The notes under the pieces: generated by a model
The model's database searches: none
What the model was told of the DNA's origin: nothing
Seen by the model: only the letters and a program-made list of their open reading frames with translations
Translations under genes and position numbers: made by a program
Assembly: GCA_014874455.1 (NCBI GenBank)
Contig: JADBJL010000079.1
Coordinates: forward strand, 1-62,812
Origin: Thermomicrobiaceae bacterium
GTDB taxonomy: Bacteria; Chloroflexota; Chloroflexia; Thermomicrobiales; Thermomicrobiaceae
Direction: 5' to 3'
DNA: 62,812 nt
Part shown: in pieces, positions 16,559 through 24,159 of the stretch
Layout: each line of letters begins with the position of its first letter
How positions within the stretch are numbered: position 1 is the stretch's first letter

Positions 16559-17445
16559 CCGCACGCGTGCAAACATGGCACGAGCGGGTCTCCTGGAAGA
16601 GCATTGCCCTATACGCCTGTTCGTTCGTTGTCGCGTGTTATCTCCTCGCGCCGTTCCTATGGCTGGTACTGACCAGCTTTATGACCGAAGCGGAGGCACG
16701 CTCGGTGCCACCTCACTGGATACCTGAGCGGCCGACCGCATCGAACTATGCCGCCTTCGTGAACCCGAGCCCAGAACTCCGGATGGTAGGCTCGCGAGCC
16801 ATCGAGGAGACGCCGCGCGCATTGTTGAACAGCGCGGTCGTCTCCCTGAGCACAGCCTTGGTCAACCTGTTTATCGCGACCTTCGCTGCGTACTCCTTCG
16901 CTCGTCTTAACTTTCGCGGTGGTCGGCTGCTCCTCATGGCGTATCTCGCGTCGCGGATGGTTCCAGGCATCGCTATCATTATTCCTTTCTATATCCTTAT
17001 GAGAAAGCTTCAACTTCTCGATACATACCTAGCTCTGATATTATCTTACTCTACCTTCACCTTGCCATTTACCATCTGGATGCTCAAGGACTATTTCCGC
17101 ACTATTCCTCGCGATCTCGAAGACGCGGCACGTGTTGATCGATGTGGCTGGTTCGGGATGATGTGGCGCGTCTTTCTTCCCATCTCGGCACCCGGCCTCA
17201 TCGCCGCGGCCGTGTTCGCCTTCATGTTCTCCTGGAATGAATTCCTGTTCGCACTCTTCCTGACCTCGACGATCCAATCGAAGACGATCCCGATCGTCGT
17301 CGCGAATTTTGCCACGGATCTGGATGTGCAGTTCACGTTCATGGCAGCGGCCGGCGTCCTCGCTGTGATCCCGCCTCTGGCGTTAGCGCTGGTGTTTCAA
17401 CGGCTCATCGTGCAGGGGCTTGCCGCCGGCTCGGTCAAAGGCTAG
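16555..17445 (+). CDS. ABC transporter permease, MalG/UgpE type
   Basis: The 296-residue partner permease has a long first periplasmic stretch, six hydrophobic segments, and the EAA loop DLEDAARVDRCGWFGMMWRVFLP near residue 185. The C terminus (LVFQRLIVQGLAAGSVKG) is the canonical MalG ending. ATG 16555 overlaps the first permease; the frame is open upstream to 16258 but that part is antisense-like and inside the first permease. The ATPase gene follows after 15 bases. Confidence 0.92.
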   Translation: MTARVQTWHERVSWKSIALYACSFVVACYLLAPFLWLVLTSFMTEAEARSVPPHWIPERPTASNYAAFVNPSPELRMVGSRAIEETPRALLNSAVVSLSTALVNLFIATFAAYSFARLNFRGGRLLLMAYLASRMVPGIAIIIPFYILMRKLQLLDTYLALILSYSTFTLPFTIWMLKDYFRTIPRDLEDAARVDRCGWFGMMWRVFLPISAPGLIAAAVFAFMFSWNEFLFALFLTSTIQSKTIPIVVANFATDLDVQFTFMAAAGVLAVIPPLALALVFQRLIVQGLAAGSVKG

Positions 17446-17460
17446 AAAGGAGCCACGCGC

Positions 17461-18594
17461 ATGGCCGAGGTACACCTGGAACATGTCACGAAGAAATTCG
17501 GCTCCGTTGTCGCTGTGGATGACCTCTGTCTGACAGTTCACGACGGTGAGTTTCTCACCCTGGTCGGGCCGTCCGGGTGCGGGAAATCGACCACGCTTCG
17601 GCTGATCGCAGGGCTCGAGCGACTGAGCAGCGGGCAAATCTACTTCGACGGGCAGCCAGTAGGACACTTGCCGGCAAATAAGCGTGACATCGCCATGGTC
17701 TTCCAAAGTTATGCGCTCTATCCACACATGAGCGTGGAGGAAAATATCGGCTTCGCTCTGAAGATGATGGGGTATCCACGAGACGAGATTCGAAGGCGGG
17801 TGACTGAGGTCGCATCGATGCTGAATATTCAACATCTTCTGGCGCGGAGGCCGCGCGAACTTTCCGGTGGACAGCGACAGCGTGTCGCACTCGGGCGTGC
17901 CATCGTTCGCGACGCTGGCGCATATCTCCTCGATGAGCCCCTCTCGAACCTGGATGCCCAGCTCCGGGTCACGATGCGAGGCGAACTAAAGAAACTTCAT
18001 GCCGACCTGCAGCGCACCTTCATCTATGTCACCCATGACCAGGCTGAAGCGATGACGATGTCTGATCGGGTAGCTGTCCTCAACGAAGGGAAAGTGCTCC
18101 AGTGCGCCGCCCCTGCGGAGGTGTACAACCGGCCAGCAAATATGTTCGTGGCTGGTTTCATTGGGAGCCCGCCGATGAACTTCATCCCAGGCGAGGTGCA
18201 GCGAGAAGCGGGCATGCTCGTCTTTCGCGCTGAGGGTATACGCCAGAGACTGCCGCTGCATGTAGCGCTAGCCGTGGACGGTACGTCTGTGCACGACGTC
18301 GTGCTGGGTGTCCGCCCGGAGGACATTGTGGTTTCCCATAATCCTGAAGAAGGTACACTCACCGCGACCGTACTGGTTGTCGAGCCGATGGGAGCCGATA
18401 CCTTCGTGACTCTGACGATTGGCAGAATCCGCTGCATAGCGAGGGTGACCGGTGAATTCCGAGTCGGATCTCAGGAGACACTCTATATCCGATTTGATGA
18501 AGCGAAGCTGCATCTCTTTGCATCTGACGATGGTAGGGCGCTGCGGGCTGAGCGTGCGATGGTGCTCAACCAGCAAGAAGCCGATCTTGCCTAA
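17461..18594 (+). CDS. ABC transporter ATP-binding protein, MalK/UgpC type
   Basis: The 377-residue ATPase has Walker A GPSGCGKST (about 38-46), Q-loop VFQSYALYPH, signature LSGGQRQRVA, Walker B YLLDEPLSNLD and the H-loop VTHDQAEAMTM. The C-terminal TOBE region (from residue about 240) identifies the carbohydrate CUT1 type, in which this domain can bind regulators. ATG 17461 follows AAAGGAG. It completes the importer encoded upstream. The next 150 bases contain a permease stump. Confidence 0.95.
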   Translation: MAEVHLEHVTKKFGSVVAVDDLCLTVHDGEFLTLVGPSGCGKSTTLRLIAGLERLSSGQIYFDGQPVGHLPANKRDIAMVFQSYALYPHMSVEENIGFALKMMGYPRDEIRRRVTEVASMLNIQHLLARRPRELSGGQRQRVALGRAIVRDAGAYLLDEPLSNLDAQLRVTMRGELKKLHADLQRTFIYVTHDQAEAMTMSDRVAVLNEGKVLQCAAPAEVYNRPANMFVAGFIGSPPMNFIPGEVQREAGMLVFRAEGIRQRLPLHVALAVDGTSVHDVVLGVRPEDIVVSHNPEEGTLTATVLVVEPMGADTFVTLTIGRIRCIARVTGEFRVGSQETLYIRFDEAKLHLFASDDGRALRAERAMVLNQQEADLA

Positions 18595-18597
18595 CGG

Positions 18598-18748
18598 ATT
18601 CCATAGTCAATCGGCGGCCACCAGCTTCGACGTCAGTTATGCTCTGGCCTCGACGGCGGTCGTCATCGCGATCCTGCCCCCGATCGTGCTGGCGCTATCG
18701 TTCCGGAACTCCGTCCTGCGCGGCCTGAGTACGGCTGTCGGGCAGTAG
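18598..18748 (+). pseudogene. C-terminal remnant of a second MalG-type permease
   Basis: Right after the ATPase stop, one frame reads SFDVSYALASTAVVIAILPP and then LALSFRNSVLRGLSTAVGQ before a TAG. This matches, in order and spacing, the last 45 residues of the intact permease at 17445 (VQFTFMAAAGVLAVIPP, LALVFQRLIVQGLAAG). The identity is partial, so it comes from a different permease, not from a tandem copy. The rest of that permease is missing. The frame is nominally open from 18452 inside the ATPase gene, but there it is a shadow. Confidence 0.7.
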
Positions 18749-19069
18749 ACACAGACGGCCGAGCATTGTGACTTCGGTGCCTCTCGCTTCTGACAGTCGT
18801 CACTGTGACCCAACCTTCGACCACGAGCCCGCGAGAACCCTGGCTCGAGCGCGGGCGTGACCCCGCGCGCGCCTCTCAGGTCGCCGCCAGGCGCGGCGCA
18901 GGGTACGATGTCAGTAGGCGGTACCGTGCGCTCTGCCATCGAGAGGGACGGTACGGCCGGCCGGTCTCGCAGTTTACTCGGACTGAGCGCGGTGGTCGCC
19001 CGACGGGAACAAAGCGAGCGTGTCGTGGGCGAACGAACGGTGGTTTCAGCGGCAGTGAGGGAGGGCATC
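18749..19069. other. Intergenic region, no gene seen
   Basis: About 320 bases without a convincing frame. An open frame leads into the small gene at 19070 from 18857, but its residues are Arg/Pro-rich without family features and no ribosome site precedes it, so it is treated as non-coding. No clear promoter boxes were found. Confidence 0.5.
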
Positions 19070-19348
19070 ATGGCCGAGACGCATCCCTTCCGGTTGCATC
19101 CGGACGAGGTCGCAGAACGAGCGCGGAAGTTCTTCGGGCCCGAGGGCTTAGGACTGCAACTCGTCAGTAACGTGTCGGGCCGGATGCGGTTCGAGGACGT
19201 CCGCGGCTTCGTCGAGATCGATATCGTTGGCGACGCGAACAACCAGTCCCGGGTGACCTTCCACTACGAGGGCTTCGAGAACGAAGTCCACGAGTTCCGG
19301 CGCAAGCTCGCCAGGCAGGCCGCCGAGGAGAGTCGCTCGCCGGAGTAG
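19070..19348 (+). CDS. Small conserved-looking protein, unknown function
   Basis: The 92-residue product from ATG 19070, preceded by GAGGGAGGG, is charged and soluble, with an alternating strand-like core (MRFEDVRGFVEIDIVG, SRVTFHYEGFENEVHEFRRKL). It has no Cys, signal or membrane segment. The composition resembles a compact alpha/beta domain. I do not recognise the family. It converges on glnA, and a perfect 15-bp hairpin lies between them. Confidence 0.75.
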   Translation: MAETHPFRLHPDEVAERARKFFGPEGLGLQLVSNVSGRMRFEDVRGFVEIDIVGDANNQSRVTFHYEGFENEVHEFRRKLARQAAEESRSPE

Positions 19349-19394
19349 GACGGGTTCGGACGACTGACCTCGCCAGCAGTGATCCTGAGCAAAC

Positions 19395-19430
19395 GGAGAC
19401 GGGGCAGGCCGCACCGCCTGCCCCGTCTCC
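19395..19430. terminator. Bidirectional terminator, perfect 15-bp stem
   Basis: GGAGACGGGGCAGGC and its exact complement GCCTGCCCCGTCTCC flank a 6-base loop between two convergent genes. The stem is very stable, but the following T tracts are poor (GTTTGC on the minus side), as is usual in GC-rich genomes. It can end transcripts from both the small rightward gene and leftward glnA... the latter only if read-through arrives from the left, so its main partner is the rightward gene and the end of glnA transcripts at 19452. Confidence 0.75.
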
Positions 19431-19451
19431 AGCCTGTGCTTCAGGCGTGGC

Positions 19452-20825
19452 CTAGTAGATTTCGAGGTAGCGCTCGATCTCCCAGGGGGTCACGTACTGG
19501 CGGAAGGCGTCCCAGTCGCGCTTCTGCGCCTCGACCAGGCGCTCGAAGACGTGCTCGCCCAGCGCCTCCCGGATCACCTCGTCGCGCTCGAGCTCAGCGA
19601 TCGCCTCACCCAGCGTCGACGGCAGCACGCCGACGTTGCGCCGCCGGAGATCCTCCTCGGTAAAGTGGTAGACGTTCTCCTCGATCGGCTCCGGTAGCGG
19701 CAGCTCGCGCTCGATACCGTCCAGCCCCGCAGCCAGCATGACCGCGTAGGCGAGATACGGATTCGCCGATGGATCCGGGCAGCGCAGCTCGATCCGGGTG
19801 GCCTGCAGTCGCCCGGCGCGCACCGCTGGCACCCGGATCAGCGCCGAGCGGTTCTGCCGTGCCCAGCTTATGTAGACCGGCGCCTCGTAGCCGGGTACGA
19901 GCCGCTTGTAGGAGTTCACGAGTGGCGCCAGCACGGCACACATGCCACGCGCATGGTAGAGCTGCCCCGCGATGAACCGCTTGGCGATTTCCGAAAGGCC
20001 GTATGGATCGCTGGTGTCGACGAAGGCGTTCTGGCCGCTCTCGAGCCAGGCCAGGCTCTGATGCGTATGCATCCCGGAGCCGTTGATGCCCTGGATCGGC
20101 TTGGGCATGAAGGTCGCATGGAGGTCATGCTGCTGCGCCACCGCCTTCAGCGTGTACTTGAAGGTGATGGCGTTGTCGGCGGTCGTGAGCGCGTCGGCGT
20201 ACTCGAAGTCGATCTCATGCTGGCCGACGGCGACCTCGTGGTGGCCGGCCTCGACTTTGATCCCGAACGCCGCGAGCGCCTTGATCATGTCCTTGCGCAC
20301 CGCTGCGGCGAGATCGGTTGTCAGGTCGAAGTAGCTGCCCTGGTCGTGCGGGAGCGGTGCGATCCGACCGTTCTCCTTGCGGAAAAGGAAGAACTCGAGC
20401 TCGGGCCCGGTGTTGTAGACGAGGCCGAGCTTCGCGGCCCGCTCGAGCTGGCGCAGTAGCACGACGCGAGGATCGCCGGGGAAGAGATCGCCGTTGGGGT
20501 TATAGACCCAGCAGATGACCCGGGCCGTCGTGCCGGTACCGCGCTCCCAGGGAATGACCGCGAAGGTCGAGAGGTCCGGCATCAGGTACATGTCGCTCTC
20601 AGCGATCCGGGCGAACCCCTCGATCGAGGAGCCGTCGAACCACTGCCCTTCTTCGATGATGTGCGGGAAAACGTCGATGGGGATAGTCACGTTCTTGACG
20701 ATCCCCATGATATCGGTGAATTGCAGGCTGACGAACTCGACGCGCTCTTCTTCGGCCCGCGCGAGCACCTCGTCCGCCGTCGGGGCAGGCGCTCGCCGGC
20801 CGATCACGCTTGTATCGACAACCAA
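19452..20825 (-). CDS. glnA: Type I glutamine synthetase (first copy)
   Basis: The 457-residue enzyme carries the GS landmarks: DGSSIEGFARI, GPELEFFLFR, the ATP and metal site stretch AGHHEVAVGQHEIDF, MPKPIQGINGSGMHTHQSL, and NRSALIRVPA. It condenses ammonia with glutamate using ATP. TTG 20825 was chosen because AAGGAG precedes it by 7 bases; the longer frame to 20933 adds an Arg-rich tail unlike any GS. The C-terminal half has an NVYHF tyrosine at the usual adenylylation position, but whether it is modified is unknown. The paralog at 21031-22479 is only about 200 bases upstream and on the same strand, and belongs to a different subgroup. Confidence 0.95.
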   Translation of the reverse strand: MVVDTSVIGRRAPAPTADEVLARAEEERVEFVSLQFTDIMGIVKNVTIPIDVFPHIIEEGQWFDGSSIEGFARIAESDMYLMPDLSTFAVIPWERGTGTTARVICWVYNPNGDLFPGDPRVVLLRQLERAAKLGLVYNTGPELEFFLFRKENGRIAPLPHDQGSYFDLTTDLAAAVRKDMIKALAAFGIKVEAGHHEVAVGQHEIDFEYADALTTADNAITFKYTLKAVAQQHDLHATFMPKPIQGINGSGMHTHQSLAWLESGQNAFVDTSDPYGLSEIAKRFIAGQLYHARGMCAVLAPLVNSYKRLVPGYEAPVYISWARQNRSALIRVPAVRAGRLQATRIELRCPDPSANPYLAYAVMLAAGLDGIERELPLPEPIEENVYHFTEEDLRRRNVGVLPSTLGEAIAELERDEVIREALGEHVFERLVEAQKRDWDAFRQYVTPWEIERYLEIY

Positions 20826-21030
20826 CGGTCGTCTCCTTCGCTGAACTCTACCGTTCCCACCAGTCCACCGAGCCGTCCCGGCTGCCCGCTCGGACGGTCG
20901 CCTCGGGGCTTCCGGGTCGTGCCGCCCATGCATACAGTCTACTCCTCGTCCTCACGGTCCCATGCCACCTGTCCTTCCCACCCACCGTGCGTCCACCAGC
21001 CCTCAAGCGAGCCGAACGGCCGCTCCCGCG

Positions 21031-22479
21031 CTAGACATCGAAATAGAGGTAGAACTCGTATGGATGCGGCCGGATGCTGACTTCTTGCAACTCCTTCTCC
21101 CGCTTGTGCTGTATCCAAGCCTCGAGCACGTCGCTGGTGAAGACGTCACCGACCAGCAGCCACTCGTGATCCCGCTCCAGCGCAGCCAGCACGGCGTCGA
21201 GCGAACCGGGCACGCTCTTGACGCCGTTCGCCTGCTCGGCTGGCAAGTGGTACGTGTTCACGTCGAGCGGCCCGAACGGCGAAGCGTCGAGCTGGCGCTC
21301 GATACCGTCGAGCCCGGCCAGAAGCATCGCAGCGAACGCCAGGTATGGGTTGCAGCTCGGGTCGGGCGGGCGGAACTCAATGCGCTTCGTCGCCGCGTTC
21401 TCCGGTCCGGTGGCGTACATCGGGATGCGCACGCACGCGCTGCGGTTCCGCTTGGAGAAGGCGATGTTGACCGGCGCCTCGTAGTGCGGCACGAGGCGCT
21501 TGTAGGAGTTCGTGGTCGGGCTGGTGAGGGCGAGCAGCGCGTCGACGTGTGTCAGCAGCCCGGCGATATAGTGGAGCGCCGTCGCGCTCAGCTCGGCGTA
21601 GTGGCACTGGGCGTAGAACAGGTTCGTCCCGTCGCGCCACAGGCTCTGGTGAGTATGCATGCCGTTGCCGTTGTCGCCGAAGAGCGGCTTGGGCATGAAG
21701 GTGGCCGTGCAGCCGTGCTTGCGCGCCACGTTCTTCACCACGTACTTGTAGAGCATCACCTTGTCGGCCATCGCCACCAGGGTATCGCGTCGCATGTCGA
21801 TTTCACCCTGGCCAGCGGTGGCGACTTCGTGGTGGTGCATCTCTACCGGCACACCGAGCCGCTCCAGCGTGAGTGCCGCCTCGCTGCGGATATCCTGGAA
21901 GCTATCGTGCGGCGGAACTGGGAAGTACCCCTCCTTGGGCCGGATCTTGTAGCCGAGGTTGGGGGCGCCGTCATCCTGGCCGGTATTCCAGTATCCCTCG
22001 CGCGAGTCGATCGCGTAACCCATCCGGTGAGGCTGGACATCGTAGGCGACGTGGTCGAACAGGAAAAACTCGACCTCCGGGCCCCAATAGCTCACGTCGG
22101 CGATCCCTGCGGCTCTGAGGTACGCCTCGGCCTTCTGCGCGATGTAGCGGGGGTCGCGCGAGTAAGGTTCGCCGCTCTCCGGATCGTACACGTTGCAGAT
22201 GATGGCCAGCGTCGGCACTGAGCAGAACGGATCGACGAACGCGGTCTTCGGGTCTGGGACGAGGAGCATATCGCTCTCCTCGATCGCCTGGAACCCGCGG
22301 ATGCTGCTGCCGTCGAAGCCGATGCCGCGCTCGAAGTCGGCCGCCGAGAGGTGAGCGGCGGGCAGCGAGGCATGCTGCCAGGTGCCGGGCAGGTCGGTGA
22401 AGCGGAGATCGACGATCTGAACGTTGTGCTCCCGGATGAGCTGGAGCACGTCCTGCGGCGTGGTGCATCGTCCGTACAT
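21031..22479 (-). CDS. glnA: Type I glutamine synthetase (second copy)
   Basis: The 482-residue enzyme has the longer form of type I GS. Landmarks are IGFDGSSIRGFQAI, the extended loop DVQPHRMGYAIDSREGYWNT absent from the neighbour, HHHEVATAGQGEIDM, MPKPLFGDNGNGMHTHQSL and NRSACVRIPM. The insertion and NTYHLPAEQ near residue 400 fit the GSI-beta group, whose tyrosine can be adenylylated. ATG 22479 follows GGAGAGGAG. It shares strand and order with the other glnA but about 200 bases lie between, so separate control is possible. Confidence 0.95.
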   Translation of the reverse strand: MYGRCTTPQDVLQLIREHNVQIVDLRFTDLPGTWQHASLPAAHLSAADFERGIGFDGSSIRGFQAIEESDMLLVPDPKTAFVDPFCSVPTLAIICNVYDPESGEPYSRDPRYIAQKAEAYLRAAGIADVSYWGPEVEFFLFDHVAYDVQPHRMGYAIDSREGYWNTGQDDGAPNLGYKIRPKEGYFPVPPHDSFQDIRSEAALTLERLGVPVEMHHHEVATAGQGEIDMRRDTLVAMADKVMLYKYVVKNVARKHGCTATFMPKPLFGDNGNGMHTHQSLWRDGTNLFYAQCHYAELSATALHYIAGLLTHVDALLALTSPTTNSYKRLVPHYEAPVNIAFSKRNRSACVRIPMYATGPENAATKRIEFRPPDPSCNPYLAFAAMLLAGLDGIERQLDASPFGPLDVNTYHLPAEQANGVKSVPGSLDAVLAALERDHEWLLVGDVFTSDVLEAWIQHKREKELQEVSIRPHPYEFYLYFDV

Positions 22480-23389
22480 CGCGCTCCTCTCCTTCGCTCC
22501 TGTGCAACCGCGCACCGAGCACGCGGCGCCGTTGCCGCGCCTCCCTCAACGGTAGCAGGGCCCGATCAGCGAACCATCGGCGGCCTGCCTCAATTCCCGT
22601 GCACAACTTTGTGCGTGATGCACAATGCCGGAGTGCTGAGGCGGACGAGCGGGCCACCAGCGAACTGGTCGAGCGCATCGGCCTTGCCATCGATTGGGAG
22701 CACCGTGGCGTGGACGGGTGACGGCAGTCGCAGGTCGTCCCAGGCAGCGAAGACTGGCTCGGGCAGCGTGGATCAGGCCCAACCGAGCGACTGGCGGCAG
22801 GAGGTCGAAGGTCAAGAGCGTGAGCACCTCGAGGAGAGCAGTGTCCACGGCCGGCCGACCTCTCGGCTCGCCGGGGCTCAGGAGATCGATCCCGTGTGCC
22901 TGCACCGTGGAAGGGTATCGAAGGACACGCGTCGTTCGCCGAGCGCCTGGATTGCAAGACGCAACTGGAGCAAAAGCGCGATCCCGACGAGCCGTCACCT
23001 GAACCGGCGCCGCCCTGTCGCGTCCCATTGGCCCGCGGAGCTGGCATCGAGCCAGGCGCCGCGACCTCTGGCGTGGGCCCTCCCGGTTGCCCGTTCGGGC
23101 CGGGGCCGGTCAGCTTTCGCTGACCGTTGCGCCGATCCCGTGAGCGATCTCATCGGGATCGCGTATGTATCGTAGCACATCACACCTCCGGTGTCAAGCA
23201 CGGCCGCAGTCGATGGTTTCTTCTCTTCCTCGGCATGAGGTTCGATCCATCACGCCGCGTCACCCGGTGGAGAGCCACTCCCCTGCCGGAGGAGGCCTCT
23301 TGACCGTGAGCCCTGGATTCAGGTAGACTTCCCCTCACCGGGCGAGGCGGGTTTCCCATCTGACTCGAGCGCGCAGTGGGCTCTGTCGG
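22480..23389. other. Long region without a clear gene
   Basis: Nine hundred bases with only composition-driven frames on both strands. On the minus strand, 22772-22590, a frame without a usual start encodes a protein-like stretch (WDDLRLPSPVHATVLPIDGK and on to TPALCITHKVVHGN before TGA), while another frame upstream has LLEVLTLLTFDLLPP. These could be pieces of one decayed gene, but I cannot name it. A 7-bp hairpin GGTCAGC-TTTC-GCTGACC lies at 23108-23125 with no T tract. The glnA promoter should be near 22490-22560; no clear boxes. Confidence 0.35.
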
Positions 23390-23719
23390 ATGAGGAGGCA
23401 CGCCATCATCAGCGAGAGGCTTCCAGCACTCACCGCGCATGCGCGCATGCGCGCGCGGCAGCGTGGGATCCCGGAATGGGTTGTCGGGCTGGTGATCCGA
23501 TACGGCAGACGACTCTATGCCCGGGGAGCGTTCCACTATTTCTTCGGCCACCGCGATGGTCGGCGCCTGTCGGCCCAGTTAGGGCCCGTCGTGGAGCGCC
23601 TCCAGGGCATCGTCGTAGTCGTCGAAGACGGGTGCGTCGTCACGGTCTACCATAACCCACAGGTCTTGAAAGACCTGCGGCGTAGGAGATCGAAGCCACG
23701 AGAGCGCCTGGCGGCCTAG
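23390..23719 (+). CDS. DUF4258-like small protein
   Basis: The 109-residue product contains the H-A-R-x-R-x-x-x-R-G-I-P motif near residue 17 followed by a helix, and ends with the strand VVVVEDGCVVTVYHN, the pattern of DUF4258 proteins. That family shares a small RelE-like fold and some members are thought to be toxins, but function is generally unproven. The C-terminal tail is Arg/Lys rich. ATG 23390 is the first Met. No antitoxin-like gene is adjacent; 23720-23950 downstream holds no gene. Confidence 0.65.
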   Translation: MRRHAIISERLPALTAHARMRARQRGIPEWVVGLVIRYGRRLYARGAFHYFFGHRDGRRLSAQLGPVVERLQGIVVVVEDGCVVTVYHNPQVLKDLRRRRSKPRERLAA

Positions 23720-23950
23720 CCAGCGACTTCGATTGCGGCCGTGCTCCTGCGGGCTCGCAGGCAGATGGGTAGACCTCCTCGCCCGGCCCTGGCCAGTGGT
23801 GGGGCATCATCGCGACCGGCGAGGTGAGACACGCGATCAGGCAAGTCAACGACGTCTCGACAAGCGGCACCCCCGTTGGGACTGGCCAGCGGGGATGCCG
23901 TGTCCAGGGATTGACTTCACTTCACCCCGACGTCTCGGTGGCCCTGTAGT

Positions 23951-24035
23951 GCCGGAGGAGGGACTCGAACCCACACGGGGGTCGCCCCCCAGCGGTTTTT
24001 GAGACCGCCGCGTCTGCCGTTCCGCCACTCCGGCC
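23951..24035 (-). tRNA. tRNA-Leu (anticodon CAA)
   Basis: On the minus strand, acceptor GCCGGAG pairs with CTCCGGC followed by discriminator A at 23951. The anticodon arm GCGGT-CTCAAAA-ACCGC gives anticodon CAA, and a long variable arm plus T loop TTCGAGT confirm a class II leucine tRNA. CCA is not encoded. A TATACT -10 box lies at 24053-24048, 12 bases upstream of the tRNA start, with no good -35. Confidence 0.95.
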
Positions 24036-24159
24036 AACCTCTCTCAAGTATAGCTCTTCCCGCTCAGCCTTGCCGCTCGCGCACGGATCTCCCATCGCCC
24101 TCCCGTAGCCGCACCGACCCTTCGACCTGGGTCAACTCCAGGTACGACCGGTGCGGCGC

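Noticed and set aside
21971-23047. A 358-codon minus-strand frame upstream of and into the second glnA
   Set aside because: It overlaps glnA in a wrong frame and has no motif; its text is Arg/Ser-rich.
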